Positions 1 through 8,611 of a stretch of 64,000 bases of DNA are shown here, piece after piece. The notes under the pieces were generated by a model. The model saw only the letters and a list, made by a program, of their open reading frames with translations. It had not been told where the DNA came from and searched no databases. Numbering within the stretch: position 1 is the first letter of the stretch; each line of letters opens with the position of its first letter. The position numbers and the translations under genes are program-made. Source of the DNA: Stutzerimonas kirkiae (GTDB taxonomy: Bacteria > Pseudomonadota > Gammaproteobacteria > Pseudomonadales > Pseudomonadaceae); NCBI RefSeq assembly GCF_004327335.1, contig NZ_QJUO01000024.1, forward strand, positions 1 to 64,000, read 5' to 3'.

Positions 1-972
1 GGCAGCGACAGGCCCGCCCCCAGCCGCCTCGACATGCAGGCGCTCGGCGCCGCCTTGCCGATGATCGAACACGCCGCGCCACTCACCCTGCATTCGGCCC
101 GCATCCCACACCGGGGGCGCGCGGCGGAAGCCACCATCGTAGGCACCAGCAACGGTCTGGCCGCCGTGCTAGGGCTGCGGCTGGAGCAGGGCCGCTTCCT
201 GTCCAGCTTCGACCGCCACGCCACCTATGTCGTCGTCGGCGCGCGCGTGGCCCGCGACCTGGGCCGCCCAGGAGCCCCCTTGCAGTTGGGCGACCGCCTG
301 CCGATCGAAGGATACCTGTTCGAGGTGATCGGTATCGCGGCCAGCCTGGCGCCCAATCCGTTGATTCCCGTTGCGGCGGACGAATCGGTCTTCGTCCCCA
401 TCGAGGGCATGCGCCGGCTGCGGCCCGCGCCGGAAATCGGCAGCGTCATCGCCCGCACGCGGGACACGCCCGAACTGAACGCCGCCGCTGCCCTGAAGAC
501 CTACCTTGACGGCATGGCCCGCGGCCGTGAAGCCGAAGTGCAGGTTCCCCAGCAACTGCTCGACGGGCTCACCCGCCAGGCCAACACCTTCGCCTACCTG
601 CTCGCCGGGCTGGGCGGCATTTCCCTGCTGGTCGGCGGCGTGGGCGTCATGAACGTCATGCTCATGAACGTCGCCGAGCGCCGCCGGGAAATCGGCATCC
701 GCATGGCACTCGGCGCTCGAGCCAGCGATATCCGCAACCTGTTCCTGATGGAGGCCGCCACACTCTCCATCGTCGGCGCCGTGCTCGGTGCCGGCGTCGG
801 CCTGGCGGCCGCCTATGCCTTCATCCGCATCTCCGGCTGGCCCTTCACCCTGGCCCCGCTCTCGCTCCCCCTGGGCATGAGCAGTTCCCTGGCGGTCGGC
901 CTGTTCTTCGGCTTGCATCCCGCCCTGGCGGCCGCGCGTCTGCAACCCGTACAGGCCCTGCGCGATGACTAG
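1..972 (+). CDS. MacB-like ABC transporter permease, 5' end outside window
   Basis: The reading frame is open from the first base, so the gene starts upstream; 323 codons are visible. The first ~190 residues form a periplasmic MacB_PCD-like domain. A C-terminal FtsX domain follows, with a membrane segment, the conserved cytoplasmic stretch containing RRREIGIRMALGAR, and two more membrane segments. Such permeases work with an ATPase, a HlyD-type adaptor and a TolC-type channel to export peptides, siderophores or antibiotics from the periplasm. The stop codon overlaps the start of the TolC gene (ATGACTAG), so the two are translationally coupled. The ATPase domain, fused or separate, must lie outside the window. 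The substrate is not readable from sequence. Confidence 0.88.
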   Translation, partial: GSDRPAPSRLDMQALGAALPMIEHAAPLTLHSARIPHRGRAAEATIVGTSNGLAAVLGLRLEQGRFLSSFDRHATYVVVGARVARDLGRPGAPLQLGDRLPIEGYLFEVIGIAASLAPNPLIPVAADESVFVPIEGMRRLRPAPEIGSVIARTRDTPELNAAAALKTYLDGMARGREAEVQVPQQLLDGLTRQANTFAYLLAGLGGISLLVGGVGVMNVMLMNVAERRREIGIRMALGARASDIRNLFLMEAATLSIVGAVLGAGVGLAAAYAFIRISGWPFTLAPLSLPLGMSSSLAVGLFFGLHPALAAARLQPVQALRDD

Positions 973-2437
973 ACATGCCCTCCGCTTCGTCGCCCTGTGT
1001 TTGGCCGTGCTTGCACACCCGGTTCTGGCCGGGCCGCTCGCGCCCACCCAACCCGCGATGCCCGGCAAGGCCGTCTCGCTGAACGCGCAGACCATCGACC
1101 TGACCCTGGGCGACGCCGTGTTCCTGGGCCTACGCGACAACCGCGCCATCCGCAGCGCCTACCTCGAACGCATCGCGCAGAAGTTCGACCTGCGGGTGGA
1201 AGAGGATCGCTTCACACCCAAGCTGGTACTCAGCGGCCGCCACCTTGCCAACCGCAACCAGGACGACCGCTACCGGCAAAGCGAAGTCATCCCGCAGACC
1301 ACCCTGTTGGGCGAGTACGGCACGCAGTTCAGCCTGTCGTGGAGCAACCAGCTCACCCAGGCCGACCGCGCCGGCCGTACCCGCAACGACGGCGCCACCT
1401 TCACCGTCATCCAGCCATTGCTGCGCGGCGCCGGCCGCGACGTGGCCACCGCCCCGGTACGCCTGGCCCGGCTCGCCGAGCAGGCCAACCGCCTGGCCCT
1501 CAAGGCCACCGTCTCGGACACCATCACCCAGGTCATCACCGCCTACCGCGAATTGCTGCGCGCCCAGGAGCAGTTGCAGATCGCCCGCGATGCCATGGAG
1601 CGCTCACGCCAGCTGCTGGCGGCGAACCAGGCGATGATCGCCGCAGGCCGCATGGCCGAATTCGAGATCGTGCAAACCGAAGCCGACGTCGCCACCCAGG
1701 AGCTCGCGGTCGAAGAAGCCGCCAACCAGCTCGACGCCAGCCGACTCGAACTGCTGCGCCTGCTCGCCCTGGATCTGCACACGCAGATCCGCGCGGCCGA
1801 CACCCTCGACGCCACCCGCATCGAGTTCGGCCTGGCCCAGGCGCTCACCGCCGCGCAAGAGCAGCAACCCACCTACCTGACCCAGTTGATCGCCACCGAA
1901 CAGGCCGCCATCAACCACACCGTCGCCCGCAATGAAAAGCTGTGGGACGTCTCGCTGGTCGGCGGCGCCACCCAGGTTCGCGACCGCTACCCAGGCACCA
2001 CCGGCCACGACACCACCCGCAGTTGGGAAGGCTACGCCGGCATCCAGGTCGATATCCCCATCGGCGATCTCAGCAGGCGCCAGGCCGAAGTGCGCGCCCG
2101 CGTGGCCGTGGAGAACCAGGACATCCGCCTGGCCGATGCGCGCCAGTCATTGGAGCGCGACGTCGGCGATGCCGTGCGCGACCTCGGCACCCGCTGGCGC
2201 CAGTACGAAATCGCCCAGCGCGCACGCGACCTCTCGCTCCGCAAGCTGGACATCGAACGCGAAAAATTGCAGGCCGGCCGCTCCAGCAACTTCCAGGTGC
2301 TGAGTTTCGAGTCCGACCTGCGCAATGCCGAAAGCGCGCGTCTCAACGCACTGATCGCCTACCTCAACACCCAGGCCCACCTGGATCAGACGCTGGGCAC
2401 CACCTTGGAGAGCTGGGACATTGACCTCAACGATTAG
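965..2437 (+). CDS. TolC-family outer membrane efflux protein
   Basis: This 490-residue protein has a Sec signal peptide (hydrophobic segment about residues 7-20, cleavage near VLAGP) followed by two long, alanine- and glutamine-rich coiled-coil regions typical of the duplicated OEP domain. It would form the trimeric outer membrane channel of the tripartite exporter encoded with the upstream permease and downstream adaptor. The start overlaps the permease stop by 8 bases, and its own 3' end overlaps the adaptor start, so all three are one operon. No cysteine lipobox is seen, which sets it apart from OprM-type lipoproteins. Family assignment is firm; substrate is unknown. Confidence 0.88.
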   Translation: MTRHALRFVALCLAVLAHPVLAGPLAPTQPAMPGKAVSLNAQTIDLTLGDAVFLGLRDNRAIRSAYLERIAQKFDLRVEEDRFTPKLVLSGRHLANRNQDDRYRQSEVIPQTTLLGEYGTQFSLSWSNQLTQADRAGRTRNDGATFTVIQPLLRGAGRDVATAPVRLARLAEQANRLALKATVSDTITQVITAYRELLRAQEQLQIARDAMERSRQLLAANQAMIAAGRMAEFEIVQTEADVATQELAVEEAANQLDASRLELLRLLALDLHTQIRAADTLDATRIEFGLAQALTAAQEQQPTYLTQLIATEQAAINHTVARNEKLWDVSLVGGATQVRDRYPGTTGHDTTRSWEGYAGIQVDIPIGDLSRRQAEVRARVAVENQDIRLADARQSLERDVGDAVRDLGTRWRQYEIAQRARDLSLRKLDIEREKLQAGRSSNFQVLSFESDLRNAESARLNALIAYLNTQAHLDQTLGTTLESWDIDLND

Positions 2438-3707
2438 ACGCCCCGCTATCCTGCGCACTCGTCATGGCCGCCGCTGGCTCGCCGGCGGCCTCATCCTGCT
2501 CGGCCTCGCAGTGGCCTTCGCCTACCAGGCCCGGCCCACGGCCACCGCGCCCGACGACCGCTGGCTGCACGTGCAACCGCAAACACTGGAGAACCACCTC
2601 GGCCTGGTCGGGCGCATCGAGGCCGCCACCCAAACGACCCTCGCCGCGCCGTTCGAGGGGCTGGTACAGGACATGGCCGTGACCGAGGGCCAGCGGGTCG
2701 AGCGTGGCCAACACCTGCTGACGCTCGACACCACGCAGTTGGATATCCAGTTGCGTGAGGCGCTGGCCGCGCAGTTGAAAGCCCAGCGCACCGTGCAGGA
2801 TATGCAGAATTGGCCGCAAGGCGAGGAAGTCGCCCGCGCGCGGCGGGCCATGACCAATGCCCAGTTGGGCCTGACCGACACCCAAGGCAAGCTCGCCGAC
2901 ACCCGCCGCCTGTTCGAGCGCGGCATCGTGGCGCGCATGGAAGTCGATGCCCTGGAGCAGCAAGCCCGCACGCAGCAACTCGACCTGGCCGCCTCGCAGG
3001 CCGAACTGCATGCCGCGCTGGACAAGGGCAAGGGCGAGAATCGTCAGATCGCCGACATGGAACTGGCCAACGCGCAAGCGCGCTACCAGGCCCTGCAAAC
3101 CCTGCACGCACAGCGCGAACTGCATGCCCCGTTCGCCGGCATCGTCTTGCGCCCACGCAAGCAGGAAGGCAGCGGCAGCGTGCCCATGCTCCAGCCAGGC
3201 ATGCGTGCCACCCAGGGCACCCCCCTGTTCGAGCTGACCAGCCTTGAACGGATCAAGGCGGTCTCCCGCGTCGAAGAAGCCGATCTGCACCAGTTGAGCG
3301 AGGGCATGCCGGTACAGATCACCGGCGACGGCTTCGACGGCACCGCCTTGCAGGGCCGTATCGAGGCCATCGGCGTGCAGGGCACGCCCTCCGAGATGTA
3401 CGGCGGCGGCACCACCTACGAGGTCACCGTTGCCATCGACCCGCTGCTTCCGGCACAGCTGCAACGCATACGCCTGGGCATGAGCGCGCGACTGGCCATC
3501 GTCACCTACCGCGCCGAAAACGGCCTGGCGCTGCCGGCAGAGGCTTTGCACCAGAGCGGCGAGGGAAGCACCTTCGTCATTCATCGCAAGACCATGCACG
3601 AAGCATCGCGGCAAGTCGCCGTCACCCCCGGTCGCGCGGTTCCGCAGGGCATCGAGGTCTTCGGCATGGAGCCCGGCTACGTCCAACTCCCGGCATCCGG
3701 GCCATGA
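2421..3707 (+). CDS. HlyD/MacA-type periplasmic adaptor subunit
   Basis: This 428-residue protein has one N-terminal membrane anchor (about residues 19-36), a split biotinyl-lipoyl domain, a long alpha-helical hairpin (about residues 105-225) and beta-barrel and membrane-proximal domains. That is the standard membrane fusion protein order. The first in-frame start is TTG at 2421, inside the TolC gene; the nearby ATG at 2464 is out of frame. The operon order permease-channel-adaptor is unusual, because the adaptor normally comes first. It would bridge the MacB-like permease and the TolC-like channel. Confidence 0.85.
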   Translation: MTSTIRRPAILRTRHGRRWLAGGLILLGLAVAFAYQARPTATAPDDRWLHVQPQTLENHLGLVGRIEAATQTTLAAPFEGLVQDMAVTEGQRVERGQHLLTLDTTQLDIQLREALAAQLKAQRTVQDMQNWPQGEEVARARRAMTNAQLGLTDTQGKLADTRRLFERGIVARMEVDALEQQARTQQLDLAASQAELHAALDKGKGENRQIADMELANAQARYQALQTLHAQRELHAPFAGIVLRPRKQEGSGSVPMLQPGMRATQGTPLFELTSLERIKAVSRVEEADLHQLSEGMPVQITGDGFDGTALQGRIEAIGVQGTPSEMYGGGTTYEVTVAIDPLLPAQLQRIRLGMSARLAIVTYRAENGLALPAEALHQSGEGSTFVIHRKTMHEASRQVAVTPGRAVPQGIEVFGMEPGYVQLPASGP

Positions 3708-4130
3708 GCTTCGTCGCGGGCACACGCCAATCCCGCCACACGCCATGATCTGAGTCAGCATTTCGACATTTGTAGAAGCGTATTGATAACGCTCGTTAGG
3801 ACGACTAAATATCCATTCCGGCTACTCGTCATTGAGTATGAGGATGACGCAGGGAGCGTCCACGATGGCCCCCATCGAACGATCCCCCCCCCCAGGCAAG
3901 CCCGGTACGCATGGTGTTTCAAGCACCGTTGCGGCTTCGCTTTCCCCTTCTGAATGTTCAAGGCACGTCACGCGGCTGCGGTGTATCGCGCGTCGTCCGT
4001 GCCTTGCTTCTCCGCATTCGCAGCATCGGCCCGGTATGCCCAGGCCGAACCTCGCGCCCAGAGCAACACCCATCGCGACACGTCCGTGTCGAAACGCAAT
4101 ACCTATATCCGTCATATGGAGATGTACAGC
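3708..4130. other. intergenic stretch with a 10-C homopolymer
   Basis: About 420 bases separate the exporter operon from the next gene. I see no convincing coding frame. A run of ten cytosines occupies 3884-3893. The last 15 bases carry a ribosome binding site (GGAG at 4118-4121) for the gene at 4131. Upstream ATGs in the same frame (3954, 4116, 4122) lack a site of this quality. No clear sigma-70 promoter could be fixed. Confidence 0.5.
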
Positions 4131-4580
4131 ATGAACGCACGCAAATCACTGCTCGCTCTGCTTACTGCCGCAGCACTGTCCGCCGCTGGCGCGGCTCATG
4201 CGGGGCCGCCTGTCGCAGTCACCATCAAGAACCTGGGCACAGCCGATGCGGTGTACAGCATCGTCGGCAGCAACGAAACCAGCACCTACGCCAACGCAAC
4301 GCCCAAACCCGCAGCTTCCGTGCCGCCGGGTGGCACCAATACCTACTCGGTACAAAGCACCATCTCACCCGATGCCAACTACGCGATCGTCCGCTACAAG
4401 ATCGGCAGCAAGACCTGTGTCTTCAACACGACCTACGTGAATGGATACACCTCCAGCGGCATCAAGGTGCCCACGTGGAACAAGTCCTACACCGCCAGCG
4501 GCGGCGCCACCTGCACCGCCAACATCACCTCGACCAACATCTCCACGCATGCGTGGGCGGTCGAATTCACGATCAAGTAA
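4131..4580 (+). CDS. small secreted protein of unknown function (149 aa)
   Basis: The start at 4131 is chosen because it follows GGAG by 9 bases and begins a textbook Sec signal peptide (MNARKS, hydrophobic core, cleavage after AHA). The mature ~126-residue part is rich in Ser, Thr, Asn and beta-branched residues, with one cysteine pair (KTCVF and GATCTA) that could form a disulfide, and it ends in a beta-strand-like segment. This suggests a small beta-sandwich exported to the periplasm or beyond. I do not recognise a named family. It lies 94 bases upstream of a second small exported protein of similar size and composition, with a hairpin between them, so the two may be co-transcribed. Confidence 0.8.
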   Translation: MNARKSLLALLTAAALSAAGAAHAGPPVAVTIKNLGTADAVYSIVGSNETSTYANATPKPAASVPPGGTNTYSVQSTISPDANYAIVRYKIGSKTCVFNTTYVNGYTSSGIKVPTWNKSYTASGGATCTANITSTNISTHAWAVEFTIK

Positions 4581-4599
4581 CCCACCACGCCAAACGGCG

Positions 4600-4631
4600 T
4601 GCCCCGGCCATGCTTCGCATGGCATGGGGCA
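4600..4631 (+). terminator. intercistronic hairpin between the two small secreted-protein genes
   Basis: GCCCC-g-GCCATG and CATGGC-a-TGGGGC form a long, nearly perfect stem around a short loop, 20 bases after the stop of the first gene. No T-tract follows, so it may be a processing or mRNA-stability element, or an attenuator, rather than a full terminator. Confidence 0.5.
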
Positions 4632-4674
4632 TCTGTAACCGAATCGACTCTTTCAGAACAGGCAAGGGAACATC

Positions 4675-5133
4675 ATGAAAAAACTACTCGCAACGAAACT
4701 ACTCGCGCTGTCGCTGATCCTGGCATCGTCGTATGGCTATGCCGTCGATGCGACCATCACCAAAACCGACAGTCCCGATATCATCATCGTGGTCAACAAC
4801 GGCACCGGGCTGGCCCAGTTCGGCCTGATCAGTTCCGACTTTCCCAGTGGCACGGGTAACAAAACCAAGACATTGCAGGGCATCGACTGGAGCACGACCT
4901 CCTACCCGAACAACACGGGTGAGACCGTCGAGCTGTGCTACTACCGCCCCTACAACAGCAACCCGGTGAGCTGCACGGCCATCCTGCCGAACTCTTCTGG
5001 CACGCTGACCACCTATAACGGCCAGAGCTTCGGCAATGGCGCCCGAGTCATCATTCGCCACCGCGTGCAGGGCGGTCAGCAGCCGGGCTATCCCGCCGGC
5101 AGCGACACTGTGACCTACCGCTACAGCTACTAG
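4675..5133 (+). CDS. small secreted protein of unknown function (152 aa)
   Basis: The start follows AAGGGA with good spacing and opens a clear Sec signal peptide (MKKLLATK, hydrophobic core, cleavage after GYA). The mature ~130 residues are rich in Thr, Ser, Asn, Gly and Tyr, with one cysteine pair (ELCYYR and VSCTA) and alternating beta-like patterns ending in VTYRYSY. It resembles its upstream neighbour in size, export signal, cysteine count and composition, but I cannot show homology by eye. No known family is recognised. Confidence 0.8.
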   Translation: MKKLLATKLLALSLILASSYGYAVDATITKTDSPDIIIVVNNGTGLAQFGLISSDFPSGTGNKTKTLQGIDWSTTSYPNNTGETVELCYYRPYNSNPVSCTAILPNSSGTLTTYNGQSFGNGARVIIRHRVQGGQQPGYPAGSDTVTYRYSY

Positions 5134-5143
5134 CCACCTTGGC

Positions 5144-5179
5144 GGGGCGCCATGCGGTCTGCTTGCCCCATGGTGCCCC
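5144..5179 (+). terminator. hairpin after the second secreted-protein gene
   Basis: GGGGCGCCATG at 5144-5154 pairs with CATGGTGCCCC at 5169-5179 with one mismatch, directly after the stop codon. There is no strong T-run. It is a plausible transcript end, placed before the FliA promoter of the next gene. Confidence 0.5.
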
Positions 5180-5215
5180 TCTACACCAATCAGCAGTCCT
5201 TTGGCAAGCGGAGCC

Positions 5216-5242
5216 TAAAGTTTTTCGCCAACGTGCCGTTAT
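5216..5242 (+). promoter_or_regulatory. FliA (sigma-28) promoter of the 551-residue unknown gene
   Basis: TAAAGTTT at 5216-5223, exactly 11 bases, then GCCGTTAT at 5235-5242 matches the sigma-28 consensus TAAAGTTT-N11-GCCGATAA at all but one position. Transcription would start near 5250, giving a leader of about 55 bases before the ATG at 5306. The window also encodes FliA (45826-46569). This places the downstream gene in the late flagellar regulon by inference. Confidence 0.85.
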
Positions 5243-5305
5243 GTACGTAAAGTATGAGTCTATTCGGATAGATACGTCGCAGCGATATGCGCATAGAGAG
5301 CAACC

Positions 5306-6961
5306 ATGGTCGGCATCACTACCTACACATCCCTGTCCAGCAGCCGCATGACTGGCAGCAGTACCAGTGCCACGGCCCAAGCCGTCGCTGCTGACGACAA
5401 GACCGGTGCCACCACAAGCACGGGCAGCACGGGCAGCACCGGCACCTCCAGCACCGTCTCGAACCTGGCCCGCCAGTTGAGCGAAGCGGCTGTGCGCGCC
5501 GAGACCCGCGATACCAGCCTCAGCCACAAGGAGTTGGGCCAGAAGGCCACTGCACTGCTCAACCAGATTACGGGCGACAGTTATTTCGCCAACAAGGCAC
5601 AGCACAACGCCGAAGTGCCTAACACCGACGACCCTGAGTTGTTGGCCCGTGCCAAGCAGGCCACCAGCTTCGTCAATGGTTCCGGCAGCAATCCCTTCAA
5701 AGGTATGTCCCGCGATCAACTGGCCCTGATCACCTACGACGACAGCGGAACCTTCACCACCAACGAACGCCGTGCAGCCTGGGAAGAAGCCTATAGCCAG
5801 GAGGAAGCCTGGAGGCAGAAGGCCGTCGCGAAAGCCATGGACGAATACAACCGCACCGGCAAGCTCACCAACTTCTTCAGCGAAGTGCTCGAACACTACA
5901 AGAGCCTGCCGGCCATCGAGCAGGCGCAATACCCCGAGGATTACGCTGCCGACCTGCAGCAGAAGATCGACCTCGATTTCAACTACATGACCCATCGGGC
6001 CGAAGGCAAGGGCAGCAGCGCCACCAGCCTGATTGAGCAGTTGGTCTCCGCAGGCCCCTACGCCCGCAAGGAGACGGATGGCGCGTCTTCACCTGTGGCA
6101 ACGCAATCGGCATCCGCCACGCAGTCCGCCAGCACATCCGGCGCCGTCGGGTACGACCTCATGGTCTCGCGCCTGTTCGGCGGCACCGAGCCTGCGGTCG
6201 CCAACGGCGCCCAGGGCATGAGCACCAGCAACATCGGTCGCAGCGCCTTCGAGTTCCTCACCCGCGAGGATCGCGCGCTGGTCGCGGAGATGTACGCCTA
6301 TGCCCAGGAACAGGGCGCCGATCTGACCCATGTGGATCGCCTGGCCGAAGAACTCGGCGACTATCGCCAGCACGACAATGGCCGGCTGAGCTCGAACTTC
6401 AACAACGGCACCCACTACGACGTCCAGGGGCGTCAGCTCACGGTCAGCTTCAACGAGCAGGACACCGCCACCGCCGAGCGTATCCTGAACGGCACTGCGA
6501 TCAGCAGCACCCGCCTCGACCAGGGCTTCCTGCGCCACATTCTCGATCCGGGCTACGGCGCCTTGAGCAATACCAGCGACCTCGGCTTCCTCGAACAGAT
6601 GGTGACGAAGTTCTCCAGCGAAGGCAGCGCGCAATCCTCGCTCGACAGCCGATTCGCCACCTATACCCCGGTCATCAGCATCAAGGACAACATCGTGCTG
6701 AGCGCTTCCGAGGACGTGAAGCTCAAGCCCTTCGAGCCGGACATCACCAACGTCAACGGCGTCTGGACTGTGACCGAGAAAGGCGCAGCGGCGGGAATTA
6801 CGCTGGATCAGGTGATCGGTAAATCACAGCGTTCCGACGCGGCCAGCACCGGGCTGGAACAGAACCGCTACATCCTGGATGCCTTCTTCGGCCGGAACGA
6901 GCAGAGCACTTCTCGCCCCGACTGGCTGACCAGTCTGCTCGAACAACTACAACAGTCCTAA
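5306..6961 (+). CDS. unknown 551-residue protein, candidate FliA-regulon member
   Basis: I do not recognise a named domain. The first ~60 residues are low-complexity Ser/Thr/Gly/Ala, including STGSTGSTGT, resembling the disordered N termini of proteins exported by flagellar type III secretion. No Sec signal peptide or membrane segment is present. The rest is soluble and mostly alpha-helical, with no cysteine seen. A second Ser/Thr/Ala-rich linker (about residues 256-275) splits it into two parts. The near-consensus sigma-28 promoter 60-90 bases upstream is the best functional clue: it should be made with flagellin and chemotaxis proteins. A late structural, secreted or motility-associated role is inference only. 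Confidence 0.8.
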   Translation: MVGITTYTSLSSSRMTGSSTSATAQAVAADDKTGATTSTGSTGSTGTSSTVSNLARQLSEAAVRAETRDTSLSHKELGQKATALLNQITGDSYFANKAQHNAEVPNTDDPELLARAKQATSFVNGSGSNPFKGMSRDQLALITYDDSGTFTTNERRAAWEEAYSQEEAWRQKAVAKAMDEYNRTGKLTNFFSEVLEHYKSLPAIEQAQYPEDYAADLQQKIDLDFNYMTHRAEGKGSSATSLIEQLVSAGPYARKETDGASSPVATQSASATQSASTSGAVGYDLMVSRLFGGTEPAVANGAQGMSTSNIGRSAFEFLTREDRALVAEMYAYAQEQGADLTHVDRLAEELGDYRQHDNGRLSSNFNNGTHYDVQGRQLTVSFNEQDTATAERILNGTAISSTRLDQGFLRHILDPGYGALSNTSDLGFLEQMVTKFSSEGSAQSSLDSRFATYTPVISIKDNIVLSASEDVKLKPFEPDITNVNGVWTVTEKGAAAGITLDQVIGKSQRSDAASTGLEQNRYILDAFFGRNEQSTSRPDWLTSLLEQLQQS

Positions 6962-6985
6962 CGCAAAACCGGCGACGGTCAAGCC

Positions 6986-7291
6986 ATGACTATGTATAAC
7001 CCTCCCCACCCAGGTGAAGCGCTACGCCTTGATGTACTTCCGGCGCTTGGTATAAGCCTCGACGCCCTGGCAGCGCACCTGGGATACAGTGCCCGCCGCC
7101 TGCGCCAAGTAGTCAACTGCCATGCGCCGATCCGTGCCGCACTTGCGCACCGGCTGGAACTTGCCGGGCTAGGCACGGCGCGTCAGTATCTGGCCGAACA
7201 ACAGGCTTGGTCGTTGTGGCAAGCCAGGCAACGGCCTCATCTCCCAATCGCACCGCTGTACCAGTCGTCATTCACACGTCCTGCGCGGTAG
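6986..7291 (+). CDS. HigA-family antitoxin-like protein, solitary
   Basis: The 101-residue product begins with the HigA signature NPPHPGEALRLDVLPALGIS and continues into a Cro/C1-type helix-turn-helix, ending with a QAWSLWQA stretch like the YDLW tail of HigA. In higBA modules the toxin gene normally lies directly upstream; here the upstream gene is the 551-residue unknown and no HigB-like frame is visible within 300 bases on either side. It is either an orphan antitoxin/regulator or the remnant of a module. It starts 25 bases after the preceding stop, so it may be read from the FliA promoter. Confidence 0.8.
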   Translation: MTMYNPPHPGEALRLDVLPALGISLDALAAHLGYSARRLRQVVNCHAPIRAALAHRLELAGLGTARQYLAEQQAWSLWQARQRPHLPIAPLYQSSFTRPAR

Positions 7292-7483
7292 CGCCAGTCG
7301 GCGGCGCTGATCACGCAGAAACTTCTAGCATGTAACCGCAGCTCTACACCAGCACGCACCGCCATCGCCTCCCGTAGGTAATACGGTTATGCCACAGAAC
7401 GTATTGTTTCCAGACAAGGAAACAGAACTCCAGTGAGATGCACGGCATCGGGCGATATGCCTGCAACTTCTGGAGACACCGAC

Positions 7484-8611
7484 ATGACCGTATCCCGCCA
7501 CAATGCCGATCAAGACAACACCCTTCTCACCACGCCCACCGCACTGATGCTCGACACGCGCCTGACGCCACTTGAACGCAACGGCTGGCAGGTACTGCGC
7601 ATGCTGCGCGCCTCAGACGGAACCAGCTCACTCGCCAGCCTTGGACAATTGCGGCGCTACCTGACCTCAATCCCGCTCGGCCAGAAGGCTGGCTACGAAA
7701 CCGCATGGCGTGTGCTGGTGGTGTTGCGCCTGACCGGCTGGATCAGTCTGGTCGGCCAGCAGCGCGATCCGCTGACCAGCAATGTGTTGAACGAGAGGTA
7801 TCAGGTGCATGAGCACCCCCATGCCTTTTCCCAAGCTTGCGAAATTGACCCTGACCTGCCTCAACTGCTGCATGAGTCCGCAGGGCATGAGAACAACCAG
7901 GTATCGCGGGTGGCGACATATATCCAGGCCACGCTGGCTCAGGCACCAGCCGACAGCGACATGGAAGACGATAACGATGATGCGCCGCCGCCAGCCTCGA
8001 CTATCGAGCCGAAAACGCTTGCGGAAGAAACTAGCCCGGATATGAAGTCTGTCAGCCCGCCGAGGGTTATGCAGCAGAACAGCACCCCCCGCCAGGAAAC
8101 ATCGGATTCTGCGCCTACGTATAGTTTGTATAAGTATAAAAAACATACGTACCGTGCAGGCGAAAACGAAACAGCCCCCAGCCTGCCATTGCCGCCCTGC
8201 CTTGAGGGCGTCAAGCCCAGGCAGCAGCAGGACATCCAAACCGCCTTGCATCGGCTGCCCGAGCAGCAGCGCCAGGACGTCCTCGATGAATTGCAGGACC
8301 GCAGCCAGAGCGGCGGCGTGCGCAACGTCCTCGCCTACTTCTTCGGGTTGATCAAGCGGGTGCTGGCCGGAGAGTTCCGCTTTTGGGCTGGTCGCAAACT
8401 GCGCCAGCCCGAGAGTTTTCCCGCATCGGTAGAACCAGCAGCCACCCCGCAGCCACGGCCTGAACCCACCCCCGCTTTCAAGCCCGCCGCGCCGGAAGTC
8501 GTCAAGGCGCATATCGCCCAAATGCGCAGCATGCTGAACAGGCCTACAAGTGTCGGCGAGTTGGCCGCCAAGCTTGTGCAGGACAAGGGATGGCGGCCTA
8601 ACCCGGCATGA
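7484..8611 (+). CDS. STY4528-family pathogenicity-island replication protein
   Basis: This 375-residue protein matches, from memory, the STY4528-type protein found near one end of SPI-7/PFGI-1/ICEclc-type elements. It has an N-terminal winged-helix-like region (TALMLDTRLTPLERNGWQVLRM), a QLRRYL segment, a proline- and acid-rich linker, and a C-terminal helical part. ATG 7484 is preferred over upstream in-frame starts because TGGAG precedes it with 8-base spacing and ADTRLTPLER-type sequence follows soon after. It is the first clear ICE gene in the window. The usual ICE neighbours (ParA, DnaB-like, ParB-like, topoisomerase, relaxase) are absent, which implies a large internal deletion. Confidence 0.75.
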   Translation: MTVSRHNADQDNTLLTTPTALMLDTRLTPLERNGWQVLRMLRASDGTSSLASLGQLRRYLTSIPLGQKAGYETAWRVLVVLRLTGWISLVGQQRDPLTSNVLNERYQVHEHPHAFSQACEIDPDLPQLLHESAGHENNQVSRVATYIQATLAQAPADSDMEDDNDDAPPPASTIEPKTLAEETSPDMKSVSPPRVMQQNSTPRQETSDSAPTYSLYKYKKHTYRAGENETAPSLPLPPCLEGVKPRQQQDIQTALHRLPEQQRQDVLDELQDRSQSGGVRNVLAYFFGLIKRVLAGEFRFWAGRKLRQPESFPASVEPAATPQPRPEPTPAFKPAAPEVVKAHIAQMRSMLNRPTSVGELAAKLVQDKGWRPNPA

